In this document: in pieces, positions 24,953-33,175 of the stretch
Position numbering within the stretch: the stretch's first letter is position 1
Layout: each line of letters begins with the position of its first letter
Assembly: GCF_000732195.1 (NCBI RefSeq)
Contig: NZ_JNNU01000004.1
Span: forward strand, 310,001 to 374,000
Direction of reading: 5' to 3'
DNA from: Neorhizobium vignae
Lineage (GTDB): Bacteria; Pseudomonadota; Alphaproteobacteria; Rhizobiales; Rhizobiaceae
DNA: 64,000 bases
Position numbers and translations under genes: made by a program
Notes under the pieces: generated by a model
The model's database searches: none
Told to the model about the DNA's origin: nothing
Seen by the model: the letters and a program-made list of their open reading frames with translations, nothing else

Positions 24953-25957
24953 TCAGTTGCGGCCCGGGAGCACCCGGTTCGGCGGGCGGTGGCCGTCGAA
25001 GAAGGTGCGGATGTTGATGATCACCTTCTCGCCCATGTCGATCCGGCCTTCGATCGTCGCCGAGCCCATATGCGGCAGCAGCACCACCCGGCCCTGATGG
25101 GCGAGCTTGACCAGTTTCGGGTTCACCGCCGGCTCGTTCTGGTAGACGTCGAGACCGGCGCCGGCGATCTTGTTGTCGCGCAGGAGCTGGATCATTGCCG
25201 TCTCGTCGATGATGTCGCCGCGCGCGGTGTTGACGATGATCGAGCCGGGCTGCATCAGCGCCAACCGCCGCGCCGACAGAAGATGGAAGGTCGCCGGCGT
25301 CGAGGGACAATTGATCGAAACGATATCGACGCGGGCGAGCATCTGGTCGAGGCTGTCCCAATAGGTCGCCTCCAGCTCCTCTTCGGTCGCGGGGCTGACG
25401 CGCTTGCGGTTGTGGTAGTGGATCGAGAGGCCGAAAGCCTTGGCGCGGCGCGCGACCGCGGTGCCGATGCGACCCATGCCGACGATGCCGATGCGCTTGC
25501 CCCAGATCCGACGGCCGAGCATCCAGGTGGGACTCCAGCCGGTCCACTCGCCCGGCTTGTCGGTGAGGATGCGCGAACCCTCCGCGAGCCGTCGGTTGAC
25601 GGCGAGGATCAGTGCCACGGTCATGTCGGCCGTGTCCTCGGTCAGCACATTCGGCGTATTGGTGACGGTGATGCCTTTCCGCGCGGCCGCATCGACATCG
25701 ATATGGTCGAAGCCGTTGGAGAAGCTGGCTATCAACTTGAGTTGCGGCCCGGCCTCCTCGATCAGCGCCTCGTCGATCCGGTCGGTCACCGTCGGCACCA
25801 GCACGTCGGCCGACTTCATCGCCGCCGCCAGCTCGTCGCGGGAACGGGGCGTGTCGTGGATATTGAGTTCGGCTTCGAACAGCTCGCGCATGCGGGTTTC
25901 CACCGCATCCGGCAGCTTGCGGGTAATGTAGACCTTGGGTTTCTTCTTCGCCGTCAT
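24953..25957 (-). CDS. D-2-hydroxyacid dehydrogenase (glyoxylate reductase type)
   Basis: A 334-residue NAD(P)-dependent D-2-hydroxyacid dehydrogenase. The Rossmann motif GIVGMGRIGTAVARRAKAFG lies near residue 156. The catalytic triad is visible as Arg in NTARGD (~245), Glu in DVYQNEP (~275) and His in LLPHMGSAT (~295). Likely substrates are glyoxylate or hydroxypyruvate. It lacks a C-terminal ACT domain, so it is not SerA. The start at 25957 (MTAKKKPKVYIT) is typical. It is divergent from the SH3-domain gene, with a long inverted repeat in the shared upstream region. Confidence 0.9.
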   Translation of the reverse strand: MTAKKKPKVYITRKLPDAVETRMRELFEAELNIHDTPRSRDELAAAMKSADVLVPTVTDRIDEALIEEAGPQLKLIASFSNGFDHIDVDAAARKGITVTNTPNVLTEDTADMTVALILAVNRRLAEGSRILTDKPGEWTGWSPTWMLGRRIWGKRIGIVGMGRIGTAVARRAKAFGLSIHYHNRKRVSPATEEELEATYWDSLDQMLARVDIVSINCPSTPATFHLLSARRLALMQPGSIIVNTARGDIIDETAMIQLLRDNKIAGAGLDVYQNEPAVNPKLVKLAHQGRVVLLPHMGSATIEGRIDMGEKVIINIRTFFDGHRPPNRVLPGRN

Positions 25958-25976
25958 GAAACTCTCTGCCTGACGC

Positions 25977-26020
25977 CTTGAAGCACGAAGCCTGAACGTA
26001 TTCGGGGTTCGTGCTTCAAG
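25977..26020. repeat. 13-bp inverted repeat in divergent promoter region
   Basis: CTTGAAGCACGAA (25977-25989) and TTCGTGCTTCAAG (26008-26020) are perfectly complementary with an 18-nt spacer. It lies 20 bp upstream of the dehydrogenase start and ~190 bp upstream of the SH3 gene. It could be an operator or an mRNA hairpin. Confidence 0.6.
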
Positions 26021-26041
26021 CTTTGTTCGACATATGTCGTT

Positions 26042-26070
26042 ATCCCGAAACCGGTACCCGCTTTCGGGCG
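26042..26070. repeat. Small palindromic intergenic repeat (RIME-like)
   Basis: CCCGAAA (26044-26050) and TTTCGGG (26062-26068) flank CCGGTACCC. Sequences of this kind (CCCGAAAACCGG...TTTCGGG) recur between genes in Rhizobiaceae. A partial relative is seen at 27787-27813. Confidence 0.5.
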
Positions 26071-26209
26071 ACCTGCTTTAGGAGGTCCTTAACCAAGTCG
26101 CGCGATATTCAGTTCATCCAGGGCGTTTTCTACCAGACCCGTCAGCGAAGACAAACAAAACCTCGCGAGGTTTCCGAAAGCCCGAGATCGCTCAGCCGGA
26201 ACCAAACAC

Positions 26210-26752
26210 ATGCGTCGCGCCATTCTTTCCTCCTTCATCGCTCTTTCCTTCGGGCTTGTCGCCTCCCTGTCCGCACCCGCCCCGAGCTATGCGCAGGGCG
26301 CCGCCAAGGGTCCGAGCGGCCTGCCGCTGCCGCGTTTCGTCAGCCTCAAGTCGAGGAAGGTCAATATCCGCATCGGCCCGAGCACGGACTATGCGGTGTC
26401 CTGGATGTATATGAAGTCCGGCACGCCGATGGAAATCATCCAGGAATACGAAAACTGGCGGCGGGTTCGCGACGCCGAGGGCACCGAGGGCTGGGTGAAC
26501 CAGGCCCTGCTCTCGGGCGACCGGACTGCGGTGGCTGCCCCGTGGATGCGCGGCAAGGGCAAGGATATCTACGTCAACATGCGCCGCGACCCGCAGGCCA
26601 CGGCCGCCATCCTCGCCAAGCTGGAGCCGGGCGTCGTGCTGCAGATCAAGGAATGCAACGGCGACTGGTGCCGCGCCGAAACCAACGGCGCCGAGGGCTG
26701 GATCGCCCAGGCCGAAATCTGGGGCGCCTATCCCGGCGAGGCCTTCAAATAA
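26210..26752 (+). CDS. Exported protein with two bacterial SH3 domains
   Basis: A 180-residue precursor with a Sec signal peptide (~1-28, ending PAPSYAQ) and two SH3b-type domains. The first is at ~40-100 (LKSRKVNIRIGPSTDYAVSW and WRRVRDAEGTEGWV) and the second at ~115-175 (MRRDPQATAAIL and CNGDWCRAETNGAEGWI). A Cys pair in the second domain could form a disulfide. Bacterial SH3 domains in the periplasm usually bind peptidoglycan or proteins. No strong Shine-Dalgarno is visible. Function is not more precisely known. Confidence 0.87.
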   Translation: MRRAILSSFIALSFGLVASLSAPAPSYAQGAAKGPSGLPLPRFVSLKSRKVNIRIGPSTDYAVSWMYMKSGTPMEIIQEYENWRRVRDAEGTEGWVNQALLSGDRTAVAAPWMRGKGKDIYVNMRRDPQATAAILAKLEPGVVLQIKECNGDWCRAETNGAEGWIAQAEIWGAYPGEAFK

Positions 26753-26770
26753 GCTCTTCCCTGCGAGGCC

Positions 26771-27763
26771 TCAAAGGAGGCCCTGCTTCTTCGCAGCTTC
26801 GGTGAGCGACGCCATCGGGCGCGGGCCGATCTGCTGGATGCAGATGGCGGCAGCGAGGCAGCCGAGCTTGCCGCAATCCTCGAGCGAACGATCCTGGGTA
26901 TAACCGAACAGGAAGCCGGCCGCGAAGAGATCGCCTGCGCCGGTCGTATCGACCAGTTCCCTGATCGGATAGGCGTCGATCTTCACGCGTTCGTCGCCGC
27001 GAACGATGATCGCGCCTTCCTCGCTGAGCGTCACGGCAGCCAGCTTGCAATCTTCAGAAATCTTCTTCAGCGCCAGTTCGAAATCCTCTGTCTCGTAGAG
27101 CGACAGCGCTTCCTGTTTGTTGGCGAACACGATGTCGACCGTGCCGGAACGCATCAGGTCGAGGAATTCGGCACGGTAGCGTCCGACGCAGAAGGGGTCG
27201 GACAACGTCATCGACACTTCGCGGCCATGCTCATGGGCGATGCGGGCCGATTCGCGGATCGCTTCCTTGGCGCGCGGCGGATCCCAGAGATAACCTTCGA
27301 AATAGGTGACCTTGGCCTCGGCGACGACATCCTCTTCGACATGTTCCGGGCCGAGATCGACGCAGGCGCCGAGATAGGTATTCATCGAACGTTCGCCGTC
27401 GGGCGTGACGAAGATCATCGAGCGGGCGGTCGGCGGATTATTGCCTTCCGGCCTGGTCTGGTAGTGCACGCCCTGGGCACGGATGTCGTGCTGGAAGATG
27501 TTGCCGAGCTGGTCTTCCGCAACCTTGCCGAAATAGGCCGCCTTGCCGCCGAAACCGGCAATGCCGGCCGCCGTGTTGCCGGCCGAACCGCCGGATGCCT
27601 CGACCGCCGGGCCCATCTTCGAATAGAGGAGTTCGGCGCGCTCGGCATCGATCAGGTTCATCGCACCCTTGGTGATCGCATTGTCGTTCAGGAAATCGTC
27701 GTCGCAGCGGGCGAGAATATCCACAATGGCATTGCCGATGGTGAGCACGTCGAACTTGGGCAT
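26771..27763 (-). CDS. PfkB-family sugar/nucleoside kinase (adenosine-kinase-like)
   Basis: A 330-residue ribokinase-fold kinase. The first signature is GGSAGNTAAGIAGFGGKAAYFG (~57-78). The second, DTTGAGDLFAAGFLFG (~274), carries the catalytic Asp and anion hole. Such enzymes phosphorylate sugars or nucleosides at a hydroxymethyl group; rhizobial versions are often called adenosine kinase, but substrate choice cannot be read here. The start at 27763 (MPKFDVLTIGNAIVD) has AAGAGGA upstream; the frame is open far upstream but is not coding. Confidence 0.9.
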   Translation of the reverse strand: MPKFDVLTIGNAIVDILARCDDDFLNDNAITKGAMNLIDAERAELLYSKMGPAVEASGGSAGNTAAGIAGFGGKAAYFGKVAEDQLGNIFQHDIRAQGVHYQTRPEGNNPPTARSMIFVTPDGERSMNTYLGACVDLGPEHVEEDVVAEAKVTYFEGYLWDPPRAKEAIRESARIAHEHGREVSMTLSDPFCVGRYRAEFLDLMRSGTVDIVFANKQEALSLYETEDFELALKKISEDCKLAAVTLSEEGAIIVRGDERVKIDAYPIRELVDTTGAGDLFAAGFLFGYTQDRSLEDCGKLGCLAAAICIQQIGPRPMASLTEAAKKQGLL

Positions 27764-27936
27764 CCGGTCTTGATCCTCTTGGGAAGCAGTTTGTCGCGAA
27801 AACCGGTATTCGGGTTTTGGACCGATTGGAAGGGAAAATAACCGCAACGCCCGCAATCCGGGCGTTTTGCCCCAACTCTCGCAAGACCGACACCGGGTCG
27901 TCACTCTGCTGTCACGATCACAGGTTATACATTTGG

Positions 27937-28036
27937 CGATCCGGTTGTGTTGCCGACCACGGATGAACTGGCGGCCGACCACCGGATGTCCTGGACGAGA
28001 CCAGGAGGGAAAGCGGGGAATTGCCCCGCTTTTTTG
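27937..28036 (+). ncRNA. Candidate small RNA with strong terminator
   Basis: The 388-bp gap between the PfkB kinase and the AEC transporter (divergent) holds a plus-strand Rho-independent terminator, AAAGCGGGG (28010-28018) / CCCCGCTTT (28024-28032) plus T6. It is preceded by a hairpin TCCTGG-N6-CCAGGA (27989-28006) and a longer-range ATCCGG/CCGGAT pairing. A TTATAC -10-like sequence at 27925-27930 would start a ~100-nt RNA. No -35 was found. It could instead be a leader or attenuator of the transporter 116 bp downstream. Not matched to a named family. Confidence 0.5.
28010..28036 (+). terminator. Rho-independent terminator upstream of the AEC transporter
   Basis: A 9-bp perfect stem with 5-nt loop and TTTTTT. 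No plus-strand gene lies upstream, so it must end a small RNA or a leader transcript. Confidence 0.85.
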
Positions 28037-28151
28037 TTGGGCGCCCGTGGCCGCGCCTTCCTGCCAAACAGCTTCTCTGCACCAAACGCGTTTGTCGCCG
28101 GCCGCCACATGCGTTAGACGCATAAAAACGTCTCCACAGAAAGCCTGCCCC

Positions 28152-29096
28152 TTGTCCTCCGTCTTCCTGAATGTCGTGCCCCTCTTCATCCTGATCCTGA
28201 TCGGCTGGATGACAGCGAAAACCGGGATATTGAAGGAGGAGACCGGCGACGCGCTCGGCGAATTCGTGTTCAAGATCGCGGTGCCGATGCTGATCTTCCG
28301 GACGCTGGCGGATGCGCATTTCGAAGGAGCCTCGCCGTTCCGGCTGTGGACCGTCTATTTCCTCGGGGTCGCCATGACCTGGGGGATCGGTCATATCCTC
28401 ACCACCCGCGTTTTCGGCCGGGATGCGAAGATCGGCGTGATCGCCGGCATGTCCGGCTCGTTTGCCAACAACGTCTTCATCGGCCTGCCGCTGGTCGCCC
28501 AAGTCGTCGGCAAGGATGGGCTGGTAGCGATCTCCATCCTGCTTGCGATCCACCTGCCGCTGATGATGGTAGCCGGCACGATCCTCATGGAGGGCGCGGC
28601 CGCCAAGGTCGACGGCGGCGAAAAGCGCGGCATCGTAGCGGTCCTCGGGCAGGTGGGCTCCAACCTTGCCCGCAACCCCCTGGTAATCGCGCTAATCGTC
28701 GGCGTCGCCTTCAACTTCCTCGGCCTGCATCTCCCGTCGGCGATCACCATCGTCGTCGATCAGATTTCCGCCGCGGCAAGCCCGGTCGCGCTGATATCGA
28801 TCGGCATGGCGCTGACCAGATATCCCATCCGGGGCGATATCGGCCTTTCGGGCGCCGCTGCGGTGCTGAAGCTGATGGTGCTGCCAGCGCTCGTCTTCCT
28901 GATGAGCTATCTGTTTGCCCTGCCGAAGGACTGGACCGCGGCGCTGGTGCTGACAGCCTCGGTGCCGACCGGCATCAATGCCTGGCTGATCGCCCAGCGT
29001 TTCCGCTCCGGCCACAGCCTTGCGGCCTCGGTGATCAGCATGACCACCGCATTCGGCGTCTTCACCGTCGGTTTCTGGGCATGGCTGCTCGGCTAA
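28152..29096 (+). CDS. AEC-family transporter (auxin efflux carrier type)
   Basis: A ~314-residue integral membrane protein with about ten helices, split into two bundles by a loop near residue 150-175. Helix 4 shows the SGSFANNVFIGLPL motif typical of AEC/MdcF-type carriers. These inner-membrane carriers move organic acids or related compounds; substrate unknown. No ATG fits the N-terminus: TTG at 28152 (followed by SSVFLNVVPLF) is the best candidate, with GTG at 28176 possible. The start therefore has low confidence, the gene high. Confidence 0.85.
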   Translation: MSSVFLNVVPLFILILIGWMTAKTGILKEETGDALGEFVFKIAVPMLIFRTLADAHFEGASPFRLWTVYFLGVAMTWGIGHILTTRVFGRDAKIGVIAGMSGSFANNVFIGLPLVAQVVGKDGLVAISILLAIHLPLMMVAGTILMEGAAAKVDGGEKRGIVAVLGQVGSNLARNPLVIALIVGVAFNFLGLHLPSAITIVVDQISAAASPVALISIGMALTRYPIRGDIGLSGAAAVLKLMVLPALVFLMSYLFALPKDWTAALVLTASVPTGINAWLIAQRFRSGHSLAASVISMTTAFGVFTVGFWAWLLG

Positions 29097-29132
29097 GCCG
29101 GCCGCATCTCGATCGCCAAAAGTCCAAAACAA

Positions 29133-29159
29133 AAATGCCCGACTGAACGCCGGGCATTT
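29133..29159. terminator. Bidirectional terminator between convergent genes
   Basis: AAATGCCCG (29133-29141) pairs with CGGGCATTT (29151-29159). On the minus strand TTGTTTTGG follows, serving the cytochrome c gene; on the plus strand it follows the AEC gene. Confidence 0.75.
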
Positions 29160-29184
29160 CATTTGGAATTCCTGGAATTGCCGA

Positions 29185-29766
29185 TCAGTTGGTGGCGGGC
29201 GCCGGAGCAGCTGCATTCGGGTCCGGAAGCGGAACCGGCGAATCAGCCAGCGAGCGCAGGTAGGCAATCAGGTTGGCGCGCTCGGCATCGTTCTTCAGAC
29301 CGGCGAAACCCATCGCCGTGCCCTTCACGAAAGCCTTCGGAGCGGCGAGGAAATGGTTGAGGTTGTCGAAGGTCCAGTGCTCGGCGCCGCCCTTGGAAAA
29401 CTCCTTCATGCCGGCCGAATAGGAGAAGCCTTCATGTCCGGCGACCGGACGGTCGACAATGCTCCAGAGATCGGGGCCGACCTTGTTCGGTCCGCCCTTC
29501 TCCCCGGAATGACAGCTCTGACACTTCTTGAATGCGGCTTCCCCGGCCTTGGTGTCGGCCTTCGCCAGCAGTTGCGCGATCGGAACGGCGGCGGCAGCGG
29601 GTGCCGCGGCCTCACCGGCTGCGGGTTCTTCGGCGGCGACGATGGCAAAACCTGCCTTCTCGGGTACCTCCGAGTGGAAAATGCCTTCCGAGGCAATGGA
29701 CACCGACATCAAGACGAAAACAGTAGCAAGCAGGGCGCCTGCCGCCATGTTGACATTGGGGTTCAT
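29185..29766 (-). CDS. cycM: Membrane-anchored c-type cytochrome (CycM-like)
   Basis: A 193-residue class I cytochrome c. An uncleaved signal-anchor helix (~7-28, [20 protein letters not shown]) is followed by an Ala/Pro-rich linker. The heme domain has CQSCH (~87) and a distal Met in [12 protein letters not shown] (~150). This matches CycM/cytochrome c552 of rhizobia, anchored in the inner membrane on the periplasmic side and carrying electrons from the bc1 complex to the aa3 oxidase. The start at 29766 has GGAG upstream. Confidence 0.9.
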   Translation of the reverse strand: MNPNVNMAAGALLATVFVLMSVSIASEGIFHSEVPEKAGFAIVAAEEPAAGEAAAPAAAAVPIAQLLAKADTKAGEAAFKKCQSCHSGEKGGPNKVGPDLWSIVDRPVAGHEGFSYSAGMKEFSKGGAEHWTFDNLNHFLAAPKAFVKGTAMGFAGLKNDAERANLIAYLRSLADSPVPLPDPNAAAPAPATN

Positions 29767-29917
29767 CCGCAAAAGCTCCTTCGCAACCGCCTGTGGGAAA
29801 GCGGACCATCTTGAAATCGCGCGGAACCTATGTCTTTTGCATGGTTGTTGCAACACGATTATCGTCCCGCGCGTGAGACTTTTTGACACTGTTTACGCGG
29901 GAATAGAAGGGTCTCTC

Positions 29918-30676
29918 ATGAAGAATTCGGCTTTTGACCGGACGCTGGTGTTGATCCCGGCGCGAATGGCGTCGACACGCCTGCCGGGGAAACCTCTGGC
30001 TGATATTGCCGGCCTGCCGATGATCGTTCAGGTAGCAAAACGGGCCGAGGAAGCGCAAGTCGGGCGAATCATCGTCGCGGTCGACCACCAGGACGTCTAC
30101 GACGCCGTGGCCGCTGCGGGCTTCAACGTGGTGATGACGCGGCAGGACCATCAAAGCGGTTCGGACCGCATTTTCGAGGCGGTTCAGAAGGCCGATCCGG
30201 ATGGGAAAATGGACTTCGTGATCAACGTCCAGGGCGACCTGCCGACGATCGAGCCGGAGGCGGTGCGCGCCTCGCTTCGCCCGCTCGACAATCCCTCGAC
30301 CGATATCGCCACCCTCACGGTCGAGATCACCGAGGAACACGAAAAGACCAATCCGAACGTGGTGAAAATCGTCGGCTCGCCGATTTCCGCCACCCGGCTG
30401 AAGGCGCTCTATTTTACCCGTGCCACCGCGCCCTACGGTAACGGGCCGCTCTACCACCATATCGGCCTCTACGCCTATCGCCGCGCGGCGCTCGAAAAGT
30501 TCGTGTCGCTCGGGCCGTCCGTGCTCGAAAAGCGCGAATCGCTCGAACAGCTCCGAGCGCTCGAAGCCGGCATGCGCATCGATGCCGAGATCGTTGACTC
30601 GGTTCCATTAGGCGTCGATACTCCCGCCGACCTTGAAAAGGCCCGTGCGATCCTGTTTGCCCGCGCCTCCTCGTAA
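29918..30676 (+). CDS. kdsB: 3-deoxy-manno-octulosonate cytidylyltransferase
   Basis: A 252-residue CMP-KDO synthetase. It opens with [20 protein letters not shown] (nucleotide binding) and has [10 protein letters not shown] for metal and CTP binding (~107). It activates KDO with CTP for lipopolysaccharide inner-core synthesis in the cytoplasm. The start at 29918 ([11 protein letters not shown]) has GAAGG upstream; the frame is open much further upstream but overlaps the divergent cycM gene. It is followed after 11 bp by pheA, probably co-transcribed. Confidence 0.96.
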   Translation: MKNSAFDRTLVLIPARMASTRLPGKPLADIAGLPMIVQVAKRAEEAQVGRIIVAVDHQDVYDAVAAAGFNVVMTRQDHQSGSDRIFEAVQKADPDGKMDFVINVQGDLPTIEPEAVRASLRPLDNPSTDIATLTVEITEEHEKTNPNVVKIVGSPISATRLKALYFTRATAPYGNGPLYHHIGLYAYRRAALEKFVSLGPSVLEKRESLEQLRALEAGMRIDAEIVDSVPLGVDTPADLEKARAILFARASS

Positions 30677-30687
30677 CGGATAACCCC

Positions 30688-31551
30688 ATGAACGCACTCA
30701 CCAATCGCATCGCCTTTCAGGGCGATTTCGGCGCCAATTCCGACATGGCCTGCCGCGACATGTTCCCGACCATGGAACCGCTCCCCTGCCCGACTTTCGA
30801 GGACGCGTTCCAGGCGCTCGAAAACGGTGATGCGGACCTGGCGATGATCCCGATCGAGAACACGATCGCCGGCCGTGTCGCCGATATCCATCACCTCCTG
30901 CCGGAATCGCGGCTGCACATCATCGGCGAATATTTCATGCCGATCCGCTTCCAGCTGATGGTGCTGCCCGGCGTGACGCGCGAGGAAATCCGCACCGTCC
31001 ACAGCCATATCCATGCGCTCGGCCAGTGCCGCAAGATCATCCGCTCCAACGGCTGGAAGGCCGTCGTCGCCGGCGACACGGCGGGTTCCGCCAAGATGGT
31101 GGCCGAGAAGGGCGACCGCACCATGGCGGCTCTCGCGCCGCGGCTTGCGGCCGATCTCTATGGCCTTGAAATCCTGGCGGAAAACGTCGAGGACCGGGAC
31201 GACAACGTCACCCGCTTCGTGGTGCTCTCCCGCGACGAAAAATGGGTGCAGCGGAACAATCCCGACGAGGTGCTGGTCACCACTTTCGTGTTCAACGTCC
31301 GCAATATTCCCGCCGCGCTCTACAAGGCGATGGGCGGCTTTGCGACCAACGGCATCAACATGACCAAGCTCGAGAGCTATCAGCTCGGCGGCAAGTTCGT
31401 GGCGACCCAGTTCTATGCGGATATCGAGGGCCATCCGGACGACGCCCCCGTGCGCCGGGCGCTGGAAGAACTGCGGTTCTTCTCGGAGAAGGTCAGGGTT
31501 CTCGGCACATACAAGGGTCACCCGATGCGCGGGGCGCTGCAGAAGAACTGA
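30688..31551 (+). CDS. pheA: Prephenate dehydratase
   Basis: A 287-residue monofunctional prephenate dehydratase converting prephenate to phenylpyruvate in phenylalanine synthesis. The catalytic domain begins IAFQGDFGANSDMACRDMFP and contains MIPIENTIAGRVADIHHLL (~55). The TRF motif is present in DNVTRFVVLSRD (~172). The C-terminal ACT domain (~195-280) has GGFATNGINMTKLESY, the phenylalanine-binding ESRP-like region. No chorismate mutase domain is fused. Partner of kdsB upstream in a compact pair. Confidence 0.96.
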   Translation: MNALTNRIAFQGDFGANSDMACRDMFPTMEPLPCPTFEDAFQALENGDADLAMIPIENTIAGRVADIHHLLPESRLHIIGEYFMPIRFQLMVLPGVTREEIRTVHSHIHALGQCRKIIRSNGWKAVVAGDTAGSAKMVAEKGDRTMAALAPRLAADLYGLEILAENVEDRDDNVTRFVVLSRDEKWVQRNNPDEVLVTTFVFNVRNIPAALYKAMGGFATNGINMTKLESYQLGGKFVATQFYADIEGHPDDAPVRRALEELRFFSEKVRVLGTYKGHPMRGALQKN

Positions 31552-31626
31552 CAGGCGAGCCTCAGAACAATCGCCGAAACTGGACACACTACCCCCTTGG
31601 TGCTTTGCGGTTCTTGAATTTCGGCC

Positions 31627-31680
31627 GGGACACGTCGTGTGCCTCGATTGAAATTAGTTAGGTGACACGCGACGTGTCCC
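31627..31680. repeat. 15-bp stem-loop
   Basis: GGGACACGTCGTGTG (31627-31641) pairs with CACGCGACGTGTCCC (31666-31680), one G-T pair, around a 24-nt loop. No T run on either side, 75 bp after the pheA stop. It could be an intergenic palindromic repeat or 3' end structure. Confidence 0.65.
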
Positions 31681-31834
31681 GTTCGGTGTGTTTTTCCGCG
31701 CAACTCCGGTCCCTCTGCGGCGATATGGAATTTAACTCCGTGGAAATGAGCACGGATGCCATACCGGGTTGTGTGCGACACACGCACGCCCCGCCTTGAG
31801 GCGAGAGGGGGACCATTTTCTGCGCAGCCCCTGA

Positions 31835-31922
31835 CGACCCGCTTGCATAACGGCGGTTCGCCAGATCACCGGTCCCATCTCGCCGGTTATGCGGACCGGT
31901 GTAGCCGAAACGGGACGGGTCG
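31835..31922. ncRNA. Candidate structured RNA with pseudoknot-capable arms
   Basis: Three complementary pairs: outer CGACCCG (31835-31841)/CGGGTCG (31916-31922); A GCATAAC (31845-31851)/GTTATGC (31886-31892); B CACCGGTCC (31867-31875)/GGACCGGTG (31893-31901). A and B are interleaved (A-B-A'-B'), so they form a pseudoknot or exclude one another. GGCG and CGCC extend A with a one-base bulge. Strand and transcription are unknown. Confidence 0.35.
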
Positions 31923-32034
31923 ATTGTAGGCATGGGTTTGAGGGGCGGGGATGAAAATGGACCGATTTTGGGGTAACTTTTCCCCAAGTGACTGATTTGC
32001 CTCAGCAAGCCCGCCGCGGCCCTGCCCTTCGCGC

Positions 32035-32406
32035 TTACTTTGCGTTCATCGCATAGACCCGCAGCCTATGCCCGTCCGGATCGGTCACAACGAACGTGTA
32101 GCCGAAGTCCAGCTCTACCGGCGTCTGCAGCACGCGCAGGCCGCGGCTCGTCCAGTCGGCATAGACCTCGTCCACGCCGGCAGCCTTATCAAGCTTGAAG
32201 CAGATCTCCGAGGCGCCGGTGCCGGCCGTTACCGAGGGCTCGGCGGTGTGGCGCGACCAGAGGCCGAACTTCATGCCGGTGTTCAGCACGAAGAGCGCAA
32301 AGGTCGGGGATTTTTCCACGGGTTCGGTACCGAACAGGGACTGGTAGAAATCGGCGCTGGCAAGCGGATTGTCGACGAAGAGGATGGTGAAATCGGGGTG
32401 GACCAT
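32035..32406 (-). CDS. VOC (glyoxalase/bleomycin-resistance fold) protein
   Basis: A 123-residue vicinal-oxygen-chelate protein. Paired beta-alpha-beta-beta-beta modules are visible: DFTILFVDNPLASADFYQSLFG at the start and LDFGYTFVVTDPDGHRLRVY at the end. The DPDGHRLRVY ending is characteristic. Members act as dioxygenases, glyoxalases or drug-binding proteins; this one cannot be assigned. The start at 32406 has AAAGGAGAA upstream. It lies downstream of a WYL regulator on the same strand, which may control it. Confidence 0.87.
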   Translation of the reverse strand: MVHPDFTILFVDNPLASADFYQSLFGTEPVEKSPTFALFVLNTGMKFGLWSRHTAEPSVTAGTGASEICFKLDKAAGVDEVYADWTSRGLRVLQTPVELDFGYTFVVTDPDGHRLRVYAMNAK

Positions 32407-32475
32407 GTAAGTTCTCCTTTGGTTGGGACTGACCGGAGATTATCGCACCCTACTGTCAGATAATGGCAGCAGCCT

Positions 32476-33171
32476 TCACGGCTGAGGCGGAATTCCTTCC
32501 TTCTCCCGCCACTCCTTGAGAAGCACCTGCCTGCGTCGCGGATAACGCCTTTCCGTCGAGACCGCGGATGCAATACGGTCCGTGCGGAAATGCCGGAAAT
32601 CCTGCCGGAACTCGCACCAGGCGATCATCACCCGGACGCTGTCGAAGAAGCCCAGCGCGAACGGCCAGACTTTTCGATGGGTCAGCGCCCCTTTTTCGTC
32701 TTCATAGGCGAGGTCGAGGATATGTTCGGCGCGGATCGCCCGCCGGATCAGGGCGAGATCGGCTGTGCCCTCGCCTCGCCGTGGCGTGCCGACGAGCAGC
32801 GTCGAATTGTCGAGGTCCTCTTTCAGGTCCGGCGGCAGGACGGCGGCGATCTTGGCGAGCGCATCCACGGCGCCGGCGGCCAGCCGCGGATCGGCGGTCT
32901 TCGCCACCCAACGGGAGCCGAGCACCAGCGCCTCGATCTCCTCTTCCGAAAACATCATCGGCGGCAGCATGAAACCGGGCCGCAGCACATAGCCAAGACC
33001 CGCCTCGCCTTCGATGAAAGCGCCCTGCGCCTGGAGGCTGGCGATATCGCGGTAGAGCGTGCGCAGGCTGACGCCGGTCTCGACGGCAAGTTTTGCGCCG
33101 CTGACGGGCTGGCGGTAGCGCCGGAGCGCCTGGAGAAGAGCCAGTAGGCGCTCCGACCGCGCGACGGTCAT
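32476..33171 (-). CDS. YafY-type HTH/WYL-domain transcriptional regulator
   Basis: A 231-residue regulator. The N-terminal winged helix is VSGAKLAVETGVSLRTLYRDIASLQ (~24-48), typical of the DeoR-like YafY group. A WYL-type ligand domain follows (~125-215; the WYL motif itself appears degenerate, as HRKVWPFALGFF). The start at 33171 (MTVARSERLLAL) lies 4 bp from the nudC stop upstream, so the HIT, nudC and WYL genes form one transcription unit. The downstream VOC gene may be a target. Confidence 0.88.
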   Translation of the reverse strand: MTVARSERLLALLQALRRYRQPVSGAKLAVETGVSLRTLYRDIASLQAQGAFIEGEAGLGYVLRPGFMLPPMMFSEEEIEALVLGSRWVAKTADPRLAAGAVDALAKIAAVLPPDLKEDLDNSTLLVGTPRRGEGTADLALIRRAIRAEHILDLAYEDEKGALTHRKVWPFALGFFDSVRVMIAWCEFRQDFRHFRTDRIASAVSTERRYPRRRQVLLKEWREKEGIPPQP

Positions 33172-33175
33172 GGTT

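Larger units (their letters stand above)
31552..32034. other. Structured intergenic region between convergent genes
   Basis: A 483-bp region 3' of pheA and 3' of the VOC gene with no convincing coding frame. It contains a 15-bp stem-loop (31627-31641 / 31666-31680) and a block at 31835-31922 with interleaved complementary arms, described as separate features. It may hold an intergenic repeat or a non-coding RNA. Confidence 0.55.

Noticed and set aside
27787..27813. CGAAAACCGGTATTCGGGTTTTGG as a full RIME palindrome
   Set aside because: Only part of the repeat is present and the pairing is imperfect; kept only as a mention beside 26042-26070.
31658..32008. 116-codon minus-strand frame in the structured intergenic region
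   Set aside because: The frame runs across strong stem-loops and has no ribosome site or family resemblance; better explained as repeat or RNA structure.
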